A stretch of 64,000 nucleotides of DNA from contig OZ219748.1 in assembly GCA_964291335.2 (NCBI GenBank), positions 682,001 through 746,000 on the forward strand. Direction: 5' to 3'. Both the position numbers and the translations under genes were made by a program. The DNA comes from G964291335 sp964291335 (GTDB lineage Bacteria; Chloroflexota; Dehalococcoidia; Lucifugimonadales; UBA3495). Positions 53,133 through 61,073 of the stretch are shown here, in pieces. Position 1 is the first letter of the stretch. The number at the start of each line of letters is the position of its first letter. The notes under the pieces are model-generated. The model was not told the DNA's origin and made no database searches. It worked only from the letters and a program-made list of their open reading frames with translations.

Positions 53133-56075
53133 TCAGGTTCCTTTCAAGTCGCGAAAAGAAACGTGGATGGTGGCATCAACCTGGTTATTCAGCTTTTCCA
53201 GCACGCCCGGAGCGATTTCCGGCGGCAGCTGAATATCGATATCGGCAATAGCGGCGCCGGCCTTATCCATAATCCGCCTGACCGAATTGGCGTAGTCCTT
53301 GAACTCGCTGGGCGTTGCCCCGATGATAGCCAGCTGGAGTTTGGCGTTCTGGGCCTTCAGGGTAATGGCAATGCCCTGGTCGCCGCCCTGGGCAATGCTG
53401 GCCACCTGGTCGGCCAGGACCGGGTTGGCCCCCTGAACTCGGCAGGAGGCCAGGGCAGCCCAATCGTGCCGGTGCTGCTCCGCGAACTCCCGGACCGCCT
53501 GCCAGGCGGCCCGGCCGGGCCTGGAGCCGCTGGTGAACTGCATCTGATGCTTCTCCTCGCGCACAACGTCGGGATCATCAGGCTTATTTGGTGGCGGAGG
53601 TGGGGGTGGGGGAGGGGGCGGCGGTTTTGGTTCAAACCCCTTCACCCAAACCCGCCAGCCAGCGTCGTAGCCGGCCGGGTTGATTTCGCCCTGGAGAGTT
53701 TTCAGGTGCAGGGCCTCGTTTCTGACGCCGTCGGCAAGCATGGCCTGCCAGACAGCCTGATTGAGGACGATGCGGAGTTGGGGGGTGCGGGCGAAATGTT
53801 CCCGCAGTTCCCCCAGGGTGGAACCCTTTTCGTTGGCGATGATGCTTATGCCGGCCCAGACGTCCTTGTGCAGGCCGGCGTTGTCCGACTTCAGGATTTG
53901 GTCGGCCAGGGCGCGGAAGATAGCGTCCTGCCCCTTGCCGACAGCGTCGGTCATGGATTCCAGGGCCCGATGTTCCAGGTGGGTATTGGCTTCGGGCCAT
54001 TGATGCTGGACGCTGTTGCCGGCGGAGAAGAGGTGGGTAAACTTGTTCTGAATTCCAACGGTGGCGTTCTTCTCGGCATTGGCGCGGACAGACTCCAGGG
54101 TATCCCGCCGGTGGGGAGCCAACGGCCCGGAAGGGTTTTTCAGCAGCCGGTCGGCGGCTTCCATCACGGCCAAATCTTCACGGATACCAGCAAGGTTGGC
54201 GTCATGGGCGGCCAGCAGCAGGGCGTTGTTGGGGTACTGCCGGGCGGCGCTGCCATTGTTGGCGCTGCTGTGGCGGTGCAGCTCCAGCAGTTCCTCGTTC
54301 TGCATGCCGTTGCCGGCATTGCCGGCGTCCGTCCAGTTCCAGTGTTCCGGGTTGATGATGCCCAGCGCCGCCTGGCGCGGGTCATCCGGCAGGTTGGACT
54401 CCCGGGAGGGGAATAGGACGATTTCCAGCCGGTCTGCCTGGCGGCTGTTCCCCCCGTAAGCGCTTCTGACGGCGTTCTGAAACAAGCCGGCCATAACGTC
54501 AGAACCGGAGCGGATAGCGTCTTTAGCGGCAATCAGCTCCTTCATTACGTTGGCCTCTTTGTTGAACCGTTTCCGCTGCGTATCGAGGCTGTCATCCAGG
54601 TAGATTGCCTGGCTGAGGAACCGCTTTACCGCCTCGACGATGACGCCAAAGTCGTCGTTCCGGGGCGAGAGCAGGGCTTCGGCGATTTCGTCGGCATAGA
54701 GGCCGCTGCTGCTGTCGGGGGCGATGCTGCCCAGCAGCATGGTCACGGCGACCGGCCCGGCCAGGCTGTCGTTGGTTCTGCCGACGGCGCTGTTCGGGGC
54801 CAGGATGTCGGATTCAATTGCCGGGTCCAGCATCGCAAACCCCTGCCGGTTGATTAGTTCATCCCGAATGGCCGGCGCTTCAGGGGTAACGTGGCAGGGG
54901 TGGACCAGGAAGGCCTGGGGGTCCCGGTTTTGTATCTCCAGCAGGGTATTTACCATCAGCCGCAGGGTGCCCCGAACCCTCTGAAAGTTGGTGTTGGCCG
55001 ACATTTTGTCGGTGATGATGCCGATAAGGGCCGGGTGAAAGGGGTAGGCGTCATAGAAGGCCTGGTAGTTCAGCCTCTCCCCGGAGCGCCCGTTGCGGCC
55101 GGCGATACCGGCGTAGGCGTGGGCGGTGTTTTGCCGGGCGGTTTGGTCGATGCTGCGGAACAGCCGCTTGCGCAGAATCTCCGGCAGGTCGCTGGCTCCG
55201 GAGGGCGCCAAAGGGCGGTTATACCGCGCCAGCTGGGAGTTGATTCGCTCCAGCATTTCGGTAACCTGAATAACCCGAAAGGCATCCGGCGGGGATTTCC
55301 GCTCTTCATCCGCACAGGGTTTCAGCTCTTCGTGGGAATCCTCCGGGGAGGTGATAACCAGCGCAGCGTTGGGGCAGCTGGCCACCGCGTCGGCGATGGC
55401 GCTGATTGTGGTCAGCACCCCTTCCCTGCTGGCCCCGGAATTAGCGTCAGCATACTGGTTGACCCGGCTGATGTATTGCACCAGCTCATCGATGACAATC
55501 AGGGTTGGCTCGTCGCCAATCAGCCGCTGCAAGGTTCCAGCGCCCGGGTCAAGCAAGTTCCGGTCGGCCCCGCCCTCGACAAAGGCCTGATATTCCCGTC
55601 GGCTGGACGGGTTGCCCAACTCGTAAAGCAGGAAACCGGCCAGGCTGTAAGCCCGGCTGCCATCCCCTCTCAGTTCCGCTCCGGTGGCTACGTTATGCTT
55701 GGCGCCGTCGAAGGCCACCACCCGGGCGGCAGTCGGGGCGATCCCGGCAACGCTGCGCCACCAGGGGAGTTCCGGGTGCCTGGCAGCGGCGGCCAGCAGC
55801 AGCAGGCTGTGGGTCTTGCCGCCGCCGTAGCGGTTATACAGTTGATAGACTGACGGGCTGGTGGCGGTATGTTCCCGGTTCAGCCGGGCGGTTGCCATCC
55901 GGAGAAAATCGGCGGTTGCCCTGGTAAGAAAGGTGCTGTCCAGGAATTCAGCAGCAGATTGCGGAGTAGCCAGTTCCCGCTCCAGGCCGTCAGTCAGGTC
56001 GGCGGCGTACTGGTCGCCGGCTATCTGCACATCCCGGGTAGGACAGGCCGTCAACAGAGGCGTTAAATCAGCCAT
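53133..56075 (-). CDS. DUF499-family AAA+ ATPase
   Basis: The 980-residue product starts at ATG 56075 behind AGGAGG; an ATG 21 nt earlier overlaps that ribosome site. Walker A is YNRYGGGKTHSLLLL near residues 80-93 and Walker B is LIVIDELVQYIS near 192-203. An acid-rich central region is followed by a 12-proline linker near residue 820 and a C-terminal domain with small beta-alpha units. DUF499 ATPases recur with DUF1156 methyltransferases and helicases in predicted modification-linked defence loci. This is the first gene of the operon DUF499, two small genes, DUF6575-like, DUF1156, helicase. Confidence 0.87.
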   Translation of the reverse strand: MADLTPLLTACPTRDVQIAGDQYAADLTDGLERELATPQSAAEFLDSTFLTRATADFLRMATARLNREHTATSPSVYQLYNRYGGGKTHSLLLLAAAARHPELPWWRSVAGIAPTAARVVAFDGAKHNVATGAELRGDGSRAYSLAGFLLYELGNPSSRREYQAFVEGGADRNLLDPGAGTLQRLIGDEPTLIVIDELVQYISRVNQYADANSGASREGVLTTISAIADAVASCPNAALVITSPEDSHEELKPCADEERKSPPDAFRVIQVTEMLERINSQLARYNRPLAPSGASDLPEILRKRLFRSIDQTARQNTAHAYAGIAGRNGRSGERLNYQAFYDAYPFHPALIGIITDKMSANTNFQRVRGTLRLMVNTLLEIQNRDPQAFLVHPCHVTPEAPAIRDELINRQGFAMLDPAIESDILAPNSAVGRTNDSLAGPVAVTMLLGSIAPDSSSGLYADEIAEALLSPRNDDFGVIVEAVKRFLSQAIYLDDSLDTQRKRFNKEANVMKELIAAKDAIRSGSDVMAGLFQNAVRSAYGGNSRQADRLEIVLFPSRESNLPDDPRQAALGIINPEHWNWTDAGNAGNGMQNEELLELHRHSSANNGSAARQYPNNALLLAAHDANLAGIREDLAVMEAADRLLKNPSGPLAPHRRDTLESVRANAEKNATVGIQNKFTHLFSAGNSVQHQWPEANTHLEHRALESMTDAVGKGQDAIFRALADQILKSDNAGLHKDVWAGISIIANEKGSTLGELREHFARTPQLRIVLNQAVWQAMLADGVRNEALHLKTLQGEINPAGYDAGWRVWVKGFEPKPPPPPPPPPPPPNKPDDPDVVREEKHQMQFTSGSRPGRAAWQAVREFAEQHRHDWAALASCRVQGANPVLADQVASIAQGGDQGIAITLKAQNAKLQLAIIGATPSEFKDYANSVRRIMDKAGAAIADIDIQLPPEIAPGVLEKLNNQVDATIHVSFRDLKGT

Positions 56076-56430
56076 CAAGACATTTCCTCCTGCCATTTGT
56101 TTCAGTGATGATGCTCCTCTGCCAGTTTTTGCACCAATATGTTATACATCGGATCGGGAAAATGCGCTACAAGCGGGGGCCGATTGCCGGCCAAGGCAAT
56201 ATTGGCGGACATTATGCCGAACCGGTTGCCGGAATCACCATCCGCAAACCCCGTTGCGGCCGCGCTGAAGCCGGTCGCGGGCCGAATTGGCCCCAAACCT
56301 TCGGGGGTTATCCGATATACGCAACGGGGTACGGGCCGGCGGCAATGCTGGCGCAGACGCCGGCGTCCACAGTGGCGCGCGCGGTTTTCGGCAGCTTCGG
56401 GCTGCCTGGCACGGGGTTCTTCGGCAGCAA
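56076..56430. other. Region between DUF499 and Uma2 genes
   Basis: About 355 bp. It should hold the promoter of the DUF499 operon. A minus-strand frame ending at 56102 (VAHFPDPMYNILVQKLAEEH near its end) looks protein-like and would precede DUF499 directly, but it has no ribosome site, so it may be a gene remnant. Confidence 0.4.
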
Positions 56431-57135
56431 TCAGGTTTCCCGGAGACGCCGAAGCTCTGCCTCCAGTTCCATTACCCGCTGCTCTGCTTGCGTCCGCCTA
56501 TGTTCCGCCTCAATGCGGCGCTGCTCTGCTGCTGCCAGGCTGATGATTGGTTGGTTGGTCTGCGGGTCATACCAGAGCAGCCGGCCCTGTTCCCACCGCA
56601 GAAACAGGTTAAGGGCTTCGCTGTAACCCTGGTATATCCCTTCCGCCAGTTGGCGCACCGGCATCGGCTGGTAGGCGCTTCCCGTCAGCCGGTCGCCGGC
56701 CAGTTTAACCAGGTTGGGGGAATCGGTTTGGTCGAAGCGCCAGTATTCCCGAACCCGGAGTCGGGCGTAGAACTCCCGCTTGACGGTGTTGTCCACCGCT
56801 CTGGTGGAAGGGGAGGCGATTTCCAGTACGAAGTCCGGCGGTTTTCCCTGTTCGGAAACGATATAGCCGTTGTTCCGTTCATAGAGTTCCGGGTCGGCAT
56901 TGAAGGCAACCAGCAGGTCCGGCACCCGGTGGCCCGGCCCAGGCCCGCGGCGGTCCATTACCAGGTAACGTTCCGCTTTGACAACGGTTGATTCCGGGCT
57001 GCCGAGGTGGTATTTAAGGGCGTGCATGCTGCCGGTTTCGGCCAGATGTTCGGCGCTGGTCATATCCTCAGGCGCTTTCTCCGGTGGGTAGGGTAGCTGG
57101 ATGGTTTGGGCTGTATTGGTGTAGGGAAGGTTCAT
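56431..57135 (-). CDS. Uma2-family (DUF820) putative restriction endonuclease
   Basis: The 234-residue product starts at ATG 57135 after GAGGAAG. The PD-(D/E)XK core is visible: HRVPDLLVAF near residue 70, PDFVLEIASPST near residue 98, with Asp and Glu as metal ligands, then KREFYARLRVREYWRFD. The C-terminus ends in a charged coiled coil (EQRRIEAEHRRTQAEQRVME). Uma2 proteins are abundant in Chloroflexota and cyanobacteria; their biological role is not settled. It lies just inside the left end of an IS1-family relic and reads away from it. Confidence 0.85.
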   Translation of the reverse strand: MNLPYTNTAQTIQLPYPPEKAPEDMTSAEHLAETGSMHALKYHLGSPESTVVKAERYLVMDRRGPGPGHRVPDLLVAFNADPELYERNNGYIVSEQGKPPDFVLEIASPSTRAVDNTVKREFYARLRVREYWRFDQTDSPNLVKLAGDRLTGSAYQPMPVRQLAEGIYQGYSEALNLFLRWEQGRLLWYDPQTNQPIISLAAAEQRRIEAEHRRTQAEQRVMELEAELRRLRET

Positions 57136-57208
57136 GACTTCCTCGACGGCAGGCTTTCCGGTCATTGTAACTGTCAACGGCGGCGTTGTTAAGCCGGTGG
57201 GGTACTCG

Positions 57209-57772
57209 GTATTTCCAACGTGCGTTGGTGTAGGTGTATATATAGAGCCATCAGGGAAATCAGACCGCCGGGAGGCAGCAACCGGGCCAACCTGGAGCAT
57301 ACAGTCCCGGTATGCAATCCCCCCGCTGCGGCGCCAACCGGCTCACCCAATACGGCCATTCCCGCGGCAAGCAGACTTATCGCTGCGGCCAGCGCCAATA
57401 CCACTTCGTCCCGGGAACCGGGCGTCCCCACCAGCCGAGGCAGCTCAAGGCCCAGGCCGTAGCGCGGTACGCCGAAGGCAGCAGCATGGCCGCCAGCAGC
57501 CGGCTCCTGGGCAGCAAGGAAGGAACCCTGGCCAGCCAGCGGGCGGTCAAAGCGGCGGCCGTGCCGGCTCCTGGGCAGCAAGGAAGCAAGGAAGGAACCG
57601 TCTATTCACGGGTTAAAAAAGCCCGTCAGGCCCGGGAGTTGCTGAAGCTGCTACGGAAGCGGCGGCAGGAGCGGCGGCCCGGTCAACCCCGGCCCGCGGA
57701 TGCTGGGGGGTTCCATTGCGTTCGTCTGCCGGCGGTTGGGCTTGATTTAATGCCAATACCCGTTGGGAATAC
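57209..57772 (+). mobile_element. Second IS1-family relic, internally deleted
   Basis: Ends match those of the relic at 1739-2576: GTATTTCCAACGTGCGTTGG at the left and its near complement at the right (ending at 57772). The zinc-ribbon half of the transposase is readable (57312 on: RGKQTYRCGQRQYHF; second zinc pair decayed), but nearly all of the DDE part is missing and a short internal duplication of LLGSKEGT is present. It is non-autonomous at 564 bp. Its right end lies 17 bp before the lexA -35 box. Confidence 0.8.
57312..57741 (+). pseudogene. Truncated IS1-like transposase
   Basis: The frame encodes MQSPRCGANRLTQYGHSRGK and AVARYAEGSSMAASSRLLGS, then a duplicated stretch (GSKEGT twice) and KARQARELLKLLRKRRQE, after which the sequence jumps to the element end (ADAGGFHCVRLPAVGLDL). 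The DDE catalytic region present in the first relic is absent. A cysteine of the zinc ribbon is changed to Gln/Arg. Confidence 0.7.
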
Positions 57773-57788
57773 CCATGTCAAGGTAGCC

Positions 57789-57834
57789 TTGACAGCCCAG
57801 GTTGGCTTTGCTATCTTAATAAGAACATAAGTTT
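57789..57834 (+). promoter_or_regulatory. lexA promoter with LexA box
   Basis: TTGACA (57789-57794), 17 bp, TATCTT (57812-57817) is a near-consensus promoter. GAACATAAGTTT at 57823-57834, at the probable transcription start, matches the Gram-positive type LexA box GAAC-N4-GTTC at 7 of 8 positions. Autorepression by LexA follows. Confidence 0.8.
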
Positions 57835-57846
57835 TAAGGGTGAGCT

Positions 57847-58500
57847 ATGCCATCGAAGAAAGAAATGCCGGCCCGTAGAAGAAGAATTCTGGAGTTTATA
57901 CAGGCCTTCATCCAGGAGAACGGGTTGCCGCCTACGGTTAGAGACATCCAGAAAGCCTGTGAAATCAGCTCCACATCGGTAGTGGACTACAATCTTCGTT
58001 TGCTGGACCGGGAAGGCTATTTGAACCGCCGTCCCGACGTTGCCAGAGGCATTGAGTTGCTGGACCAATCCGGTAATCCAGTAGGAGCAGTGCCACGGGT
58101 GCAGGTTGTAGGCCGCATTGCCGCCGGGGCGCCTTTGCCGGCCTTCTCCGCTGAAGGCAATGCAGCCAGCCAGGAATTCGATACCGTAGAAGTGTCGCCG
58201 GAATTGCCCCGTCGCTTTGGTCAGCTCTACGCCCTGGAAGTGCGGGGGCAATCTATGATCGATGCTCTGATTGATGATGGCGACATGGTCATTGTGCAGC
58301 CGGCACGGCGGGCTGAACTGGGAGAAATGGTAGTGGCCTGGCTCAAGAAAGAAGAAGAGGCCACGCTGAAGAAATACTACCCGGAAGGCGGTCAGATACG
58401 CCTCCAGCCAGCCAACAGTAATATGCAGCCCATCTACAGCGCTGCCGATAACGTGGAAATACGCGGCAAGGTAGTTGGTGTCATTCGCAAGTTTGCCTAG
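57847..58500 (+). CDS. lexA: LexA repressor
   Basis: LexA represses the SOS regulon and self-cleaves when activated by RecA. The 217-residue product has the N-terminal winged helix (RRRILEFIQAFIQENGLPPTV, residues 11-31, then EISSTSVVDYNLRLLDREGY), the cleavage bond Ala93-Gly94 in GRIAAGAPLP, catalytic Ser136 in VRGQSMIDA and Lys175 in ATLKKYY. AAGGGTGAG precedes the ATG. Promoter and a LexA box lie just upstream, so it is autoregulated. The IS relic ends immediately before its promoter but leaves it intact. Confidence 0.95.
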   Translation: MPSKKEMPARRRRILEFIQAFIQENGLPPTVRDIQKACEISSTSVVDYNLRLLDREGYLNRRPDVARGIELLDQSGNPVGAVPRVQVVGRIAAGAPLPAFSAEGNAASQEFDTVEVSPELPRRFGQLYALEVRGQSMIDALIDDGDMVIVQPARRAELGEMVVAWLKKEEEATLKKYYPEGGQIRLQPANSNMQPIYSAADNVEIRGKVVGVIRKFA

Positions 58501-58616
58501 CCGTTCCCTACGCTGACCGGAAAGCCGGCAGACCAGGGCTTGGCGAATTTGGGGGGAAGAGCCGGGGAAGCAGAAGCTTATCAGGCAACGTTTGCCGGAA
58601 GCCGGGCCGCCCCGGT

Positions 58617-58835
58617 TCAGCGGCGGCTGTTGACCAACGCACCGTAGGTTGCCACCAGGAAGGGAACACAATAAGTCAAAGGTATTTTCCAGTAGAACGC
58701 GCTACTCCATTGGCCGGTCAGCAGAACATCGCCCTGGTTCAGCAGGGTCAGAATAGTGCCAACTACCAGCGAGGCGATGAATGATCGTTTCAGCAGGGGC
58801 CAATGCAATAGAGAGCATCTGATGCATTTTACCAT
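58617..58835 (-). CDS. nrtS: NrtS-like small membrane protein
   Basis: A 72-residue protein started at ATG 58835. It has two hydrophobic spans, KRSFIASLVVGTILTLLNQG (about residues 15-34) and FYWKIPLTYCVPFLVATYGA (about 47-66), with the conserved LNQGD between them. This matches NrtS, a short two-helix protein linked to nitrate/nitrite transport in cyanobacteria and other bacteria. No nitrate genes are near, so the role here is not established. An upstream frame extension in the same frame lacks similarity. Confidence 0.7.
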   Translation of the reverse strand: MVKCIRCSLLHWPLLKRSFIASLVVGTILTLLNQGDVLLTGQWSSAFYWKIPLTYCVPFLVATYGALVNSRR

Positions 58836-59196
58836 TTCACCGGTCGGGCGCAATGACCGGTCAGGCCCCTGGTTACCCGAGGCAGGGTTGACGGTACTGA
58901 AAGAAAAGGAAAGGCGTCGGCTTACGTCTTTGTTGCAGCGTTGGCAAGAGGCATTTGGAGCGGCTCCCATTCCTGCATAAACCATCGACCATACCTGACC
59001 TGAAGGCGTTTGGCCTCTTGGCATTGCCATTGTTAAGCATAAGGGGCGGGACTTCTGTTGAAAAAGCTGCGCCCCTTCTAAAAGTTCACCAGGAACATAC
59101 GTGGCAGTTCAGCGTTTCACATCAGTTTTCCAGTTGTTGAAAAGCAGCTAATTCGCAGCCGTTGCTGGGGCCCTGGCTTATGGATCCCGTACAAAC
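58836..59196. other. Intergenic region, no gene recognised
   Basis: About 360 bp with no frame that has both a ribosome site and protein-like composition. No RNA gene or repeat was recognised. Confidence 0.5.
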
Positions 59197-59340
59197 CTAG
59201 CTGGATTTGCCGATGCGAAATACCTTGGTTCCGCATTCCGGACAAGTGCCTCGGGTGGCCGGCCGCCCGTTTTTCAGCACTACCTCTTCCGGGTTGCTAA
59301 TCTCATGCTTGCTCCGACACTTGAAGCAATAAGCCTCCAT
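59197..59340 (-). CDS. DUF5679-type zinc-ribbon microprotein (copy 2)
   Basis: A 47-residue protein, MEAYCFKCRSKHEISNPEEV followed by VLKNGRPATRG and TCPECGTKVFRIGKSS. Two CxxC knuckles bind one zinc. It is clearly homologous to the protein at 36630-36782. GGAGG lies about 10 nt before the ATG at 59340. A strong promoter at 59483-59510 points at it with a leader of about 130 nt. The role is unknown. Confidence 0.87.
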   Translation of the reverse strand: MEAYCFKCRSKHEISNPEEVVLKNGRPATRGTCPECGTKVFRIGKSS

Positions 59341-59482
59341 CCCTACTATCCTCCATTACTGTTTTCTGAATTCCTTGAACGACCGGCGGGTTTCCAGTTT
59401 CAGAGAAGCTGAATGTCGCTTGCCGAGATACTCGAAGCGCCTGTGCCAGTTCAACGGAAACAAGAACTTCAAGCGTTTATGT

Positions 59483-59510
59483 AATATACATACAGGCAAT
59501 GTTTTGTCAA
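59483..59510 (-). promoter_or_regulatory. Promoter for the DUF5679 gene
   Basis: On the minus strand TTGACA (59510-59505), 16 bp, TATATT (59488-59483) is close to consensus. The ~130-nt leader contains a 38-codon frame with a TTG start that ends before the GGAGG of the zinc-ribbon gene; I do not call it a gene. Confidence 0.7.
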
Positions 59511-59525
59511 GTTAATCTTGAGCCA

Positions 59526-59577
59526 GGTATTCCCAATGGGTGTTGGCGTTAAATCAAGCCCTGCCGCCGGCAGACCA
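59526..59577 (-). mobile_element. Solo end of the IS1-family element
   Basis: GTATTCCCAATGGGTGTTGG followed by CGTTAAATCAAGCCC and the GCCGCCGGCAGACC stretch is the reverse complement of the right ends of the two relics in this window. Only about 52 bp remain, directly beside the truB stop. Confidence 0.75.
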
Positions 59578-59588
59578 TGGGCGAAATA

Positions 59589-60575
59589 TTACTGGCAGGG
59601 AATAGCATCAGCGGCGAAGGGTGAAGGCGATTCCAGGTCAAAAACCTTAATCGGCTGCCAGGCATTGGTGGCTGGGTCATGTTTGACCAGGGCTAAAAAT
59701 CTCCCTTCCGAATTGTAAGCGCGGAAACGCTCCAGGTAGCCGGCATCCAGTGACATACGACCGGCGCTGATGCTCTGCCCATGCCGCAGGCTTTCCTCGC
59801 CGTGGCGGTTAACCCGAATGGCTTTCAGGCTGCGCAATGGAACGTCCACAGACAGAAGATATTGCTGCCAACCGTCGGGTTCAGCGGCAGCGGCCTCCAG
59901 GGCTTCCAGGGTTACGCCGTCCGCGGCGCTGAAGCCGCCGCACAACCGGCGCTCCAGGTCGGTAACGTAAGCGCCGCAGCCCAGGGCAAGACCCAGGTCG
60001 TGGGCCAGGGAGCGCATATACACGCCACGTCCGCACTCTACTTCCAGAGTTACTGAAGGCACGGCAAATTCCGTTATACGGATGTCGAAAATCTCTACTT
60101 CCCGAGCTTCCCGTTCCACTTCCATACCAGCGCGGGCCAGCTTGTAAAGACGTTGGCCCTTTACCTTTACGGCGCTGTACATAGGGGGTTGCTGCCAGAT
60201 AACGCCAACAAAGGGCTTCAGGGCTTGTGCCAGCAAGTCTGTAGTTATCCCGCCCGGGTCGCCAGCTTCGGTAATTTCCCCTTCCGAATCATAGGTAACG
60301 CTCGTTGCCCCCAAGCGCATCTCAAGCAGGTAACGTTTGGTTCCGTCCACGATGTAATCCATCAAACGGGTGGCCTGGCCAAAGCAGATGGGCAGCACAC
60401 CCCGGGCCAGGGGATCCATCGTTCCGCCATGCCCCACCTTCTGCCTTTGACCGGTGATGCGCTTGATTTGGCGCAGGGCTTCCATAGAGGTGATGCCGGC
60501 CGGCTTGTAGAAGTTGAGGAATCCGTTGACCTTCAGGGCGGCTTCTTTCGGGTTATTCCGTCTGTCGCGGGGCAT
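59589..60575 (-). CDS. truB: tRNA pseudouridine-55 synthase
   Basis: TruB makes pseudouridine 55 in the T-loop of most tRNAs. The 328-residue product has NGFLNFYKPAGITSMEALRQ at the N-terminus and the catalytic block KVGHGGTMDPLARGVLP near residue 47 with the nucleophile Asp54. Further motifs are YLLEMRLGATSVTYDSEG, QQPPMYSAVKVKGQRLYKLA and CGRGVYMRSLAHDLG. A C-terminal PUA-like domain follows (RFLALVKHDP). The ATG at 60575 follows AGGTG, which overlaps the rbfA stop. It is the last gene of the nusA-ylxR-infB-rbfA-truB operon. An IS fragment lies 11 bp after the stop. Confidence 0.95.
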   Translation of the reverse strand: MPRDRRNNPKEAALKVNGFLNFYKPAGITSMEALRQIKRITGQRQKVGHGGTMDPLARGVLPICFGQATRLMDYIVDGTKRYLLEMRLGATSVTYDSEGEITEAGDPGGITTDLLAQALKPFVGVIWQQPPMYSAVKVKGQRLYKLARAGMEVEREAREVEIFDIRITEFAVPSVTLEVECGRGVYMRSLAHDLGLALGCGAYVTDLERRLCGGFSAADGVTLEALEAAAAEPDGWQQYLLSVDVPLRSLKAIRVNRHGEESLRHGQSISAGRMSLDAGYLERFRAYNSEGRFLALVKHDPATNAWQPIKVFDLESPSPFAADAIPCQ

Positions 60576-60581
60576 CGCTTT

Positions 60582-60998
60582 TCACCTGACCGGCGGAAAG
60601 GCCGGCGGACCCGGGCAATCGGAACGCCCTTCGCCGGGCCTGGGGCCGGCCTCGGATACCGCATGCAAGTCGTTCATAATGCGCAGTACCGCATCGGCAG
60701 TTTCCATAGAATCATCCAGGTGGAAACTGAAGAACGGCACGTAGCGCAGTTTAAGGCGGTCTCGCAGCTCGCGGCGCAGGTAGGCCGCCGCCGACTGAAT
60801 CCCTTCCAGAGCGGTCTCCCTGGTTTCAGCATCCCCCATTACGCTGACGAATACTCGCGCATTGCGCAAGTCGCTGGAAGTTTTGACCTGCGTAATGCTG
60901 ATAACGCCCTGAAGCCGGGGATCTTTAATTTGCCGGGACAAGAGCAGGCTTATTTCTTCACGCAACAAGCCGTTTATGCGGTCAGTACGCCTGGACAT
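60582..60998 (-). CDS. rbfA: Ribosome-binding factor A
   Basis: RbfA binds the 30S subunit during late maturation of 16S rRNA. The 138-residue product has the usual pattern: RTDRINGLLREEISLLLSRQ, DPRLQGVISITQVKTSSDL, ARVFVSVMGDAETRE and LRRELRDRLKLRYVPFFSFH with the conserved LDDSMETADAV. A short Pro-rich tail extends the C-terminus. It lies 75 bp after infB and directly before truB, the classical order. Confidence 0.95.
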   Translation of the reverse strand: MSRRTDRINGLLREEISLLLSRQIKDPRLQGVISITQVKTSSDLRNARVFVSVMGDAETRETALEGIQSAAAYLRRELRDRLKLRYVPFFSFHLDDSMETADAVLRIMNDLHAVSEAGPRPGEGRSDCPGPPAFPPVR

Positions 60999-61073
60999 AG
61001 GTGTACCCTCGGTAATGATGGAATGTCGGAAGATGATACGGCCGGCAGCGCTAACCGGCAGGGTTTCTGGCTT

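Noticed and set aside
59350..59475. 38-codon frame with a TTG start upstream of the second zinc-ribbon gene
   Set aside because: No ribosome site and no similarity to anything known; more likely part of the 5' leader.
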